Source of the DNA: Mermis nigrescens
Taxonomy: Eukaryota > Nematoda > Enoplea > Mermithida > Mermithidae
Reading direction: 5' to 3'
DNA: 64,000 bases
Assembly: GCA_036768485.1 (NCBI GenBank)
Contig: JAVLUZ010000540.1
Location: 124,001-188,000 of the forward strand
Shown here in pieces: positions 13,201 through 25,200 of the stretch (position 1 is the stretch's first letter; each line of letters starts with the position of its first letter). The notes under the pieces were generated by a model, which saw only the letters and a program-made list of their open reading frames with translations, was not told the origin of the DNA and did no database searches. Position numbers and translations under genes: made by a program.

Positions 13201-16200
13201 CAGTAAAAGTCACTAACTACTGATAAAAAATAAATTGCAATATTGATAAGAAAATAAATGTAAAAAGCACGTCATGAAGATAAGTATCAATCTACGAGTG
13301 AAGGAAATTTCAATTAATCCAGATAGGCAGTCAGGAGCATACCGGGCAATGACCAGAGCTCGACCCCGTGTGGAATTAAATTTTCAGGTTGGTTGTTCAA
13401 TTTCAACAAAAAAAGGTTGCCATATTTTCGTTGAATGCACATATAAATCACTGTTTTTTGGGCTAAAAAATGTTTAATATGGGAGAATTCGGGTATTGTT
13501 TTTCGAACATTATCCTAAACTGCCCTAATTTTATCATTTTTACAGCATTTTGAATAATACTGGAGCTTTCGAAGAACTTTGACGTTATGACAAAAAATTA
13601 TGTCACTGTAGCCATGTACAAAACACAGCCCCAACCGAGATATCCTTCGGCCTGTCGCAGGATCGGTCCGACCCTTTGAGGATTATATGGGGCGTTGCCC
13701 AGGTTTGGTCAAGAACTACTTATCGCGTTAACGAGGAAAAGCGCAAAATCGCAACACATATTCAAACAAACCAATCTGCAGATTACTATAAATTAAGCTT
13801 AAGCAAATTTAATTAGAAAAGCTGATCTCGATTAAATATTAGGAAAAACTTCAAATTTCACAAGAGAAATTAGAAAAACATTACAATGATACTCTTTTCT
13901 TAAACTGTGTAAACGTCTAAGTGAATTTACGAGTAAGAGGTATCTATAATTTTATGAAATTCGTATGTAAAAGCACTGTTTTTTTATTTTGTACAAGGTC
14001 CGTTTGTACACGTACAAAGACGGTACCAAAAAGTCTTTGTACATTGTGCACTTAGAAAATGCTAATACAATATAATATATGCAGTACCTATGCGTTCTAT
14101 GTACTATGCAAATACATGTTTTTACCTATACTGGTATACTGTGGCAATTTATGGGTTTCTGACAATGAAAATTACACAAATTTATCAACACGGCGCAAAG
14201 TGTCAAAACATTCTGCTATTTTTAACGTTTTTATGTAGATTTTTTGCTTTTATAATGGCAGTTACATAGTTCAGATAGCTGAATTATCGTGCAGCGCCAA
14301 AAATTACGTTAATACTCTCTAAAACAATTTTGAAGCTCTCTAATCCCAAACAAAACAGAAAATCGCCAAACTTGTCTAAAACTGTTTCCTTATCCTTCCC
14401 ATGACATTCAAATAAAGTATAGACTCAATAGACAGGACAACAATGTCTTAAATCGTTGAATTAGTGTGAACTCGAGAGACAATAAAATGTTTTGGCTGAT
14501 TTAGACATTTAAACTTAACGCTTGAGCTTCGTAAAGAGAAATAAACAGTTATAGACGCAAAAAATCTTGACATTTTCGACTTTATTTTCGCTGTTGTAAA
14601 AACAGGCAGAACAAATCATTAAGTGGGTCCTACATAATCTTGTACAAAACAGCAATGCTTTTTAGGCATACTGAAAAAAATGCACAAAGTTCGTAAAAAA
14701 CTGCAAGCTGATTCACATATCTGTTCGGAGTCTTCAGGGTTATAAAAAGCATATTTTGTAAACAAAAGAATATTCATAAGCAGTACATCGTAAACATATG
14801 AGCTGCATACATGGAATTTTTGTCAATTTCTTTTGATTATGCGCCTAATTAACAAAATTGATCCACAGGCAACCGTCACTGAGGTTTTCACAAAGGATAA
14901 ATTATGAGCAATCACACGCGAAAAGACTGAATTGAGGCATCCAGAGTTTTAGCTAGATTACTCACAGTCGTCACATCGCCTGATCTTACATCATACTGCT
15001 TTTTTCCGATTTTTATAGTCAAAAGAAAGATAAAAAATTAAAGCAGACTGCCGTTGAAAATAATCCAAAAGTTGTCAAAAAATACAAAAGCTCGCCTAAA
15101 ATCCCCCCACAATTATCAGTTCAGTGTATATCCATTCAAACTTTGAGATTTATTAGACACGTAACGCATAATTTAAATCAAACTCGCTAAACTTACACTT
15201 CCATCAGATTATTTACATATGTAGGTCGATCTGGAATGGGTCAAAAATTAAGTTTTGTGGACCAAAATGACTTCAAAACTTATATAAGCGCTAAAATATC
15301 GTTAAAACTACGTTAAAACACAGATTCTAGTCAATTTAATGCACTTTTGAAGAAAATTTAATTTTTATCCATCTTTAATCTTCATTTGGCTCATTTTTCA
15401 GAAAAATTTCTTAGGTTTAGACCCTCAAACCCCCACGTGCATGCCTGGTTATTGTAAGCCAAGAGGGACCAACACTGACGTAATAATACTGGGATAAAGC
15501 TCGGATAATAGTAGAACAAAGGTGTTTGGACAATAAAGTCAGTTTTCGCTTTATACGTTCGAGATTTTGTGTTGAAATAAGTAAAACTTATCAGTAAAAT
15601 TTATAGAGTTTATAATAAATTAGAATGAGTAGAATTTCAGCATTTTAGATGTGTTTTGGGCGTTTTAATAGAATATTTTATGGGGAAAATTCGAACTTTT
15701 AAGGCCTTAATGCAAATGCATAATTCAAGGGCAATGTGGGCAAATTTTTCCAGAACATGACTAATTAGTTGAAAAATTTTCTAGACGACTACAACATGTA
15801 AGAAGATGTACTGCAAACATGGAAAATAGCGTCGCAAGCGCTAATGTGCGACAAAAAGGCATTTCCTAATCCTTGTCCTTCACTGGCGCCTTTAACTAAG
15901 CCGGCTATATCAACTACGTTCAAGAAAGCAGGCACACGGCTGAAAAAGAAAGAGAAAAAGTGAAGGAGGAAGAAAAAATTTAAAACGAAAAAAAGAAAGG
16001 AAAAAAGCAGAAAAAACTTCAATAAATCAATAGTTTCAGCATAAACCATTTGCTTGAAAGATTTCGAATAGGCCAATTTAGTTGCTCTTAAGCCTAATTA
16101 AAATCCTTTCCACCCGAATATTGGGCAAAAATGTGCAACCTGATCTCGTATTAGGATTTCTCATTACTGATTTCGAGTTGCTAAATGCATGACATGACAG

Positions 16201-19200
16201 TGAAATAACAAGGAAATCGGGGCATACATACATATAAACCCGAAGTCAATTCATTCTTAAATATCTTTTTAAGTTTCAGAATTCAGGATTTCCTGGAAGT
16301 CTTTAATATTACGTGAAACATTACTTTTTTCGAATAATTGTTCGCTAATCATTTAGTAGCTTGTCTTTTGACCCCAAGCGGTCGCTTTCTGTGAAAAATA
16401 TCTTAAACAACCTGACTATTGGAGAGGGTTCAGGATTTTTATAAGGCAGGCGTTACCCCGAATTTTTTTCAAAATAAACAAAAATGCGTTTAAAACTTCG
16501 ATATTCACGCACGGTTTTTTGTATTCGGCAAAGATTTTTTCCGATGTACAAAGACTTTTTGGGACCGTCTTTGTACATGTACAAAGATTTTTGGGAAGAC
16601 AAAAACTGTAAAAAAGTTTTAAATTCCTGAAAATTTTCGGCGCTTCGCGCCGAAATGAGTCATTGTTTGTTCTTTATCTCTTTATAATGGCAGAAATTGC
16701 ATTTAGAAGGCAAAAATACCAAATTTTTCGGCGCTTCGCGCCATGTTGAGACAATTTTCAGTATTTTTTGCCTCCAGAAACCCAGAAATTAGCTAAAAAA
16801 CACTATTAAAGGTTGAAAAACCCTGTTTTACCACATTGAAAACGTTACCGTATCACCATCTTTTACATGTATGTACAATAGGATCTTGTACAAAAATAAC
16901 GCTGTATTTACGCCAAGAGTAGCGTTTTTTTCGCAGTTTTACATCGACTTTTACCCAGAATAATTTCTGGTGCGAAAGATTTTCGAAAATTTCTCAAACT
17001 TTTAAAAATTTTCCGTTGAAGGGTTCTAAAATTTCATTTAATTTAGCTGAAATCAAGCGCGAAGCGTCGGAAAATCAGTTAAATTTAGGTAGGTAGGCTT
17101 TTAGAGATCATTATTTCCTGTACTTGTGCTTTTTTGGACCAAAGCCTATTGTCTCATTCCACACAAATCACCGAAAATTTTTAGAATTCACGCTAAAAGA
17201 CAAAAGAAAAAGAAAATGTGGAGAAATTACGATAGTCGATGGCAAAATATCAATAAATTTATACAGGTTCCCCGACCCAAAATCGGGCGTCCCCCCGTCC
17301 CCCCAAAGTTAGAAAAATTTTGACTCCCCTGACGTTTGGCAAAAAGTTGCACTTTTTTTGGCTATTTTTAGGTGTTTTTCTGCCATTTTTGGCTAAAAAT
17401 TGCAGGTCAGGCCATTTACCCCAAAGGAGCTGTAATGCATAAGAAAGTGATTATAACTTGCGCTCTTTTACCATTAAAGACGTCAACACAACATAAAATA
17501 CATTGTCTAAGAAAACTTCAGTTTTTCAGATACTTTCCATGCGGATAAGTTAATTTGTGTGATAATTGACTGAAAAAGAGTGCTTCACTTTTTATAAAAA
17601 TTTCTATATTTTTTGAAAACTGGGTAGCTTGCTTATTCGATAATTTAAATTTTGGATTTTTTGTACCATTAGGCTAAAAATTTTTGCACATTATCCACTC
17701 TTTCGTCTAAGTCGTCCGACTGTTATCCAATTATTTAAAAAGTGAGAGAGAGCGTATGCACAACCAGAAATGCACGTGGGGATCCAGAATGGAAAAATGG
17801 GAAATTTTCTGGAAAGAATAAAACAAAATGATGGATGAATTTTAAAAAAATTGAAAAAGGGATAAACATCAAATTTTTTTCTAAAAAAGTGTATTAAATT
17901 ACCTAGAGCTACATAAGGATTAACATAGTTTTTAAGAGCTTGTTTTAACATTTTTACCAGTTTTTGAGGCCATTTTGATTCAAAAAGCTCTCTGGCTGAC
18001 CCCCCCCAAAAAAAATCAGCCGTGCTGTGCATCCATGGTTATAAACCTCTCTCAATCACCAAAACCCATGTATGTAAGCTTCACATTCATCGGCCGTGAA
18101 GTAGGAATGCTACAAGGCCTATTCTGGAAGATAAATGCAGGATCATGCAGGGCTAGACCTGATTTTCAAAGACTTGTCAGATTGTGATACAAAATTGACA
18201 TAGGCAGTGCATGTAACGGCTTGAAATTCTGGGTGGGGATTAAGGATGTTCCGGTTCCAGGTTTTTCAAAAAATCGGTTCCTGTTCCGGTTCTTGGAAAA
18301 CAAGAATTTCGGTTCCGGTTCCGGTCCCGGTTCTTGCGTAAGTTGGAACCGTCGGTTCCGGTTCCGGTTATTCAACTAGAGAACCGTCGGTTCCGGTTCT
18401 CGGTTCCTGTGTTAAAGTATGTACGCTCTTGATAGCCTGACTTCAGCGGAACATATGATGATGTAATCGAAAGATAAATTATTCAGGAAGTCGTTTCAAT
18501 CTGGCAACTGCACGTTCAAATGAGTTTTACGTCTAGTTGAGAATTTACTTATAAATCACTGAATATTATCGATGTGTTTCTTAATTGGAGGCTTATACGA
18601 AATCGAAATGCTTAATTCATGACGAAGATCTGCTACAATGGTGGAAAGAGAAGTCGAAGAATTTGCCGATTCTCGCGTTTATAGCTAAGCAGTATCTTGC
18701 AGCCAGTGGCGCATCTAGGATTTTCCTAAGAGGGCAGTATCCCAACTTTTCCAAAAACAGTCAAAAATAGGTCCAAAAATTTGCCCTTAACGCGCGAAAC
18801 AGCGTTTTTTCGGCGTTTTAGAATGTATACTTTTACATTAAATCACTTTTTACGCAATATTTTTTCTTAAAATTTTAAAATTTTCGATAATTTTGTGCTA
18901 AAAATCACTAAAATTCTTTGACTTTATTAGAATTCTGGCGCGAAGCAGTTTTTTTGTATAAGGTCCGTTTGACATGTACAAAGATGATCCCCAAAAGTCT
19001 TTGTACATCGGGAAAAATCTTTGCCGAATACAAAAAAAACCGTGGCGCTAAGCGCCGGAAAATTTGTGAGATTAAGACGGATAGACGTCTAGAAGCATGA
19101 TTTACAGCTTGATTTACTGTATTTATAGCATTTGATGCGAAACATCGAAATTTTTAATTGAAAATAGAAGAAAACTATGCAAGAATAGCTGTTTCTGATG

Positions 19201-22200
19201 CTAAAATTGTTTTGAAACCTACATGAACAGAAAATGGCTTCCAGGTGGCGAAGAAAGTAAATAAATGTCATTAAAGGTATCATTCTGCGCGTAACGCCGA
19301 CAAAATTTGAGAAATTATGGTCACTGAGGGCCAAAAAATAATTGCAAATTGTATATCCATTCTCTATCTCGCCAAATATTTTGGCAAATGGGGGCGGCCC
19401 CCCCGCCCCCTTAGATTCGCCCCTGCTTGCAGCGCCAGCTACAAGCGTTCCATCGGAACAGCTGTTCAGTTGCGCTGGAATCATTTACGACCCTCTCAGA
19501 AACAGGCTACATGGCGAAAAAGCAGAACGACTGTTATTTTTAAAATATAATTTACCCGAAACAATACTAAGTTTTAGTCTGTAAACTTTTGGATAATAAA
19601 AGATTGAATTGCTGCTTCATGTCTTCACTAAATTTTATGAAGTTCGATTTTTAACTCTAATTTTAAAAAACCGAGAACCGACTCCAAAAAAGATCGGTTC
19701 CGATTCCGTTTCCGGTTCTTAGAAAATCTAAAAATCGGTTCCGGTTCTTAGAATATCAAAAAATCGGTTCTCGGTTCCGGTTCCGAAAAAATGGTCGGTT
19801 CCAGTCGGTTCCGATTCCGGTTAACCGGCACACCCCTAGTACGGATCCCCAGCCATTTTTAGATGGGAGGGGGTGAATGACCTCCAATTTTTGGTGAGAA
19901 ATAACAAAAACGCACCTACGAGTAAAAATAGCAAAAAATGCAAGTTTTCGCCCGAAAATCAGGGGTCAAAAATTTTCTGACTTTGAAGGAATGGAGGGGC
20001 GACCGACTTTGGGAGGAGAGATTCTAGTCATTCCCCCTGTTAAATTTACAATGAACGTATGCAGGGGCGTACGCAGGATTTTTTAAGGGAGGGGCGCGGT
20101 TAGAAATTGGTGACTCTATGCAGGCCCGTATCCAGGATTTAATTTCGGGGGGGGGGCGAAAATTTTTGAGGCCAGATATCTCGAGAACCGTTAGGAGATA
20201 GGCGAAAATAAAGACAGTTTTTAACGTATCTCGGCGAGCTCTATACGACGGTGAAGAAAAATTTCAACAAAAAAATAAAAATTTTTTACTTTATTTCCTA
20301 TTGATATACAGCAAATTTATCATTTAAGCTGATTTCTCATCACTTAATCGACGAATTATTTCCTATCTCTTGCCTTTATACTTAATCACTGTGCTTTACA
20401 GAGAAGAACAATACGGATAACGAATAATCCGGCGCCATGCGCCGAAAAAATTGACATATTCTGCATGTCAAGTTTAAATTTGAGCGGTTTTGAGCGGGTC
20501 AGAAGACGAAAAACCTATATACTCGTAAACAATAAATACGGCGCGAAGCGCGGAAAAATTCATGTTTTCCATGTCATAACTCAAATTTGAGCTGTTTTGA
20601 GTGAGCTAGAAGGCAAGAACTATAGCTAAACAATGAATCCGGCGCAAAGCGTTACAAAAAAATTGACATGCTCTGTATATTTTTCCCTTGGGACCCTTAA
20701 GAAAAACAAAAATTTTTTCCCATTCCGGGGGGGCAGGCCCCCCGCCCCCTCTGGATACGGGCCTGACCCTATGTATATTTTCGTATATGTTTGTCAGTGC
20801 ACAAGATACAGTGTATTTTCTGACCTTTCCGAACACGGTCCATCGATTAAGCTCATAAAATTTGAACATTTCGAAAAAATTCCATTTTCTCTCAGTAAAT
20901 AGGTTTATGAAGTATGGCGTTTTTGCGCGCTTGAGCCAACTATATGGAAAATAACGATCCTGTGGCGCGAAGCGCCAAAGATTCTGAGACTTCTTGACAA
21001 GAAGATGCCAATTTTTATTTTATTCCATGCATTATCTTACCTTTCCGAAATTATTTTTGGCCTAAAGAGAGGGAAGGAGCCGCCGCCCCCGCCCTTAGGC
21101 CCCTGCGCACGTCCACGTATGTATGCAATATTTATTTTAACTGAAAATTACCTATCTTAAGGAGCGATTCAATTGGAAAAATTATACATATACACGCGAT
21201 TATTGATACATACATAACGCAAGAAATTAATAGAAATAATTAACCTTTCTGGTTTATAGTACTCGCATAGAAAGTCGTATCGATCATCCGGGACTGGAAC
21301 ACGACCTGTCAAAAACATAACAAAATATCGTACATCAAATTTACACGAGAAAGCTAGTCGGGATGGGCATAAACTTGGGCCTACTCCAGGTTACCGTCCA
21401 AGCGTGCTGTTATTTAGTAACGACGATGGCGCGATGAAACTGACATTAAATAACATATACCGACAAGAGGTATGCAGACAGATAGCATTACGTCAGTTTG
21501 GTTTTATAATTGTGATGAACACATCTGTTTTGCTTTGCCGATCCCTAACTTCAGGAAGAGACTATGTTATCAAAACAAGAAAAAATCTAAAGTTTAGTAA
21601 AACAGTAATCATTCTAACGGTTAGCAAGCCGTTCCTAGCGTAAATCTGAAAATATTTCCAGTATTTTCCGCTTTAATCTACATTAATGTCAGAACAAACT
21701 TCTTGCTTTCGTTCTCAAGGGAATAAAGACACACTTTTAAGGTCATTTATGTAAAGAAAAACTTATACACAGGTGGCGCAACAAAAACATCCACCACGTC
21801 CATACAGTCAAGTTTTGAACTGTTTAAGCCACGTCCTTACGGTTTCTTGCGCGCTATAGAAAAGTTCTTGCACTATCAGTCGTCGAAGTTTCATTAGCTA
21901 TAGGCTTCCTCAACTGATCCCAAACATTAAGTTTACTGCGAATCATTTTTTTGCAAAAAAAATTCGAATTTATATTTATAAATTGAAATGAGGGCTTATG
22001 AAACGAAGTCTATCATGAAATGACTTTTTTATAAAACTTGTGGCTTTCATTACGTTTTACATTCTTTTTTCCTGATTTTGTGCACAAGGATAAACAAAAT
22101 TTTGAATAGTTTACGACTCATCTAAATTTCAATAGCAGCATTCTAGGAGAAAATGACATTCAGTAAAAATGATGCTCTGAATTAGCTGGCAAGCTTATGT

Positions 22201-25200
22201 ATACCTACTATGAACCTTCGCAAAATTACAGAGCAATAGTTTCTAAAAGAAAGCGTCTCAAACATTTCTCTACTAAGGCTTCGAGCTACACCATATTAAC
22301 TGAATGTTGAGGACACTTATTTCATCAATCCAGGCAATAAATCTGCACATAATAGAAAAATTAAAATTCCCAGGTACTAATCGGACATGCAGAGCATGTG
22401 AATTCTGGGAGGAGTGGAATTTTAAAGTGTTTTTTGGGCCTAAAAATAGTGGACAAGCGTTAAAAATATCGTTTTTTGGCAACTCTACGATGCTCTATCT
22501 TTCTAGAGCATAGAAATATAGAAAATTTTCGAAAAAATCAGAAAAAGTCGAATAAATTGAACAATATATAAACCAAAACATGAGTATATGGCGCGAAGCG
22601 CCGAAAATTGGACGCTTTTGAGCAAATAGATAGCTAAAAACGCTACGCTTAAAAAAGGACTCTCGCTACAGATTTTCACGAAAATTTTGGAAACTTTTGA
22701 AAAATCGCATTTTCTGAGGAGGGGTGAAAGCGGGGAGTCGGGGCGAAAATAATTCTATAGGGGTCCCCCAAGATCATGTATGGTACCAGCCAGACCAGCC
22801 CCAGGCTCCAGCGCCGGGGCCAGGCCCTGGTACAGCTTAACTTAAAATCCAACATACTTTCATTCGGGTCGATCGTGCAGAAAGGAAAGTTCTCCGCAGC
22901 AACGGCGCTTTTCGTGAGCACGTTGAAAAATGTCGACTTTCTGGAAAAAAATTTGAGGCGATATTTAAGAAATAAGCGCTCACGATTCAAATCCAATAAA
23001 CAGAACAATTTCCATAAGAGAAATTTCATTTAAATAATAAGAAGGGCTTTTATCTCTTCAACATGTGTATTGTATGTAATAAACGGAAGAATTAAAACAT
23101 ACATTCAAGTAAATCAGAATAAAAACTAGGAAACTGAAAAGAAAAACAATCTTTTGTTTGCCATAAAACTACTGACAATTTGCAAAATAAATTGCCTAAA
23201 AAAATAAAAAATAAAAAAGAAAAAAACATTAAAAAAAATAATAAAAAACAAAATAAAAACCTAATTTTCTGATTGTTTTCTTTGCATAGCACGGAGATCA
23301 AGCAGGTACAAATACGAAAAGTTAAGAAATTGTTTATGGACTGAACGATTAGAAATCAGTTGCGCAGATAAGTTTAAGCGTTAGATTTTATGTGTACGAG
23401 TATATAAAATAAAATGTAAAATGTTCAAAATCTCTTTGAAATTTTTCATCGCCATTGTGTGCAACTCGTTGAGAAACGTTCAAAAATGCCCTTATTTATG
23501 ACTACGCCCTTATGGTTCTCGAGATAAATGACTTTCAAATTTTCTTCCCCCCCCGCAGTAAAATCGTGAATACGGGTGTATAAAAATGTTTTGCTTGTAC
23601 ACCCAGAAATTATTGTAGATTTACAAAAAAACTTACAAAAAATGTGCTTTCGCCTATATGATGATCTCAGTTTTTCAAGAAATTTATATACCTATTCAGT
23701 TACTTATTCTTAATTACCTTGTAACTTGTATATATTTATAGCGATGTGCCATAGGTGCGCAATGTCAAACCTTCACGGAAAGGTGAAAATAAAAAATCAA
23801 AAAGTAATTTCTTCGTAAAAAACAAATCGAGGACAAAAACGGTAAGATCGCTTTGAAATCATTGTTTTCGAGCATTCGTGGCAAATATACAGCCTTTTTG
23901 AACTCACAAACATACATGGGCGGATTTAAGGGGGCGGCCGACCCTTCTTTGACCAAAAATAATTGACAAGATAAAGAAGGGATATGTACTTCGCACTGAT
24001 TTTTAACTGTTAGTGACCATCAGACATGCGCAGTATGGGAATTCTAGGGGGATTGAAATAAAAAAGTGCACTTTTTTGGGCCCGAAAATGGTAGGTGCGC
24101 GTCAAAAACTTCGTTTTTTCGGCGTTTCTGACGATGCTCTATCTTTCTAGAGCATAAAAACATCAAAAAATTCCAAAAAATAAAAAAGTAGAACAAGTTG
24201 GACAAAATATAGTCAAAACATGAGTTCAATGGCGCGAAAACGCCGAAAATTTGACACTTCTGAGCAAATAGATAGCTAAAAACGCTTGAAAAGGCATCTT
24301 TTCTACAAATTTTCAATTTTTTTTGGGAACTTTCGAAAAATCGCGAATTTTGGAAAGGGGGTGAAAAAATTTCTGGGGAAGGGAGGAGGGTAAAAATTTT
24401 TCTGGTTAGGGGTAAAATTCCCCAAGATCATATATGGCGATCATAATTTCTCAAATTTTTCCAGCGCTTCGCGCCGGATAATATATACCTATTGATAACA
24501 CTTATATACTTTCTTGGCGGTGCGAAAGCCATACTTTTGCACCTCCAGCTTTCAGGCATAACTTTTCAGCATTTCCGACGTTCTGCGTCAAATGCTGTAA
24601 ATATAGGAGATAGAGCAGTAATTCAAGCTTCTAAACGTTCTTCCACTTTAATTTCACGAATTTTTCGGCGCTTCGCGCCACATTTTCGCTAAAAAACAAC
24701 AAAAAAGTCAAATTTTCGACGTTTCGCGCCATATACTCATTTTTTACTATATTTTCTTCAATTAGTTCTATTTTTTATTTTTCCGAATTTTTCATGTTCT
24801 AATGCTCTAGAAAAACAGAACGTCGTCAAAAGCGCCGAAAAACGATTTTTTTATGAGAAACCACCATTTTTAAGCCCAAATAAAGCACTTTAAAATTTCA
24901 CTCCCATTTCCCATGCTGTCAAGTCTAATGGACATAGATTCACAAGGTCAGGTTGGCCAGGGAGGGGTAAAATCAAGATTTTGGGGTCAGGAAGGGGTAA
25001 AATTCATGATTTCTACTATTTTAAATTAAGTTTTAAGCCGTTTTTACGTTTTTTAAGCTTAAAAATACATTATTTTTTGGCTTGAATTGTTCTACGCCTA
25101 AGTTTTGAACCCTTCAGTGAAGGTGATACCCCCTCTCCACTCCTCCGTATGTGTCACATGCTGGTGGAGCGTATTGTTAACAGAAAGTATACTTTTGAAT

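Larger units (their letters stand above)
18585..19584 (+). pseudogene. hAT transposase C-terminal dimerisation domain, split by a later insertion
   Basis: The left part ends [20 protein letters not shown]. The right part resumes at about 19434 with [20 protein letters not shown] and [14 protein letters not shown], ending in a stop at 19582-19584. This is the Dimer_Tnp_hAT block of hAT/ZBED proteins (consensus [15 protein letters not shown]). The two parts are in the same register once hAT-N and one CTTGCAGC copy are discounted. There is no BED finger, no DDE catalytic core and no convincing start, so it is not functional. Confidence 0.88.
18240..19845. mobile_element. hAT-O: element with GGTTCC-rich ends and a transposase remnant
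   Basis: Both ends (18240-18410, 19660-19845) are imperfect arrays of CGGTTCCGGTTCC in opposite orientation. The outermost bases AAGGATGTTCCGGTT and AACCGGCACACCCC are inverted repeats. Between them lies only the C-terminal part of a hAT transposase, so this is a deletion derivative. It is split by hAT-N (18704-19425). Confidence 0.7.
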
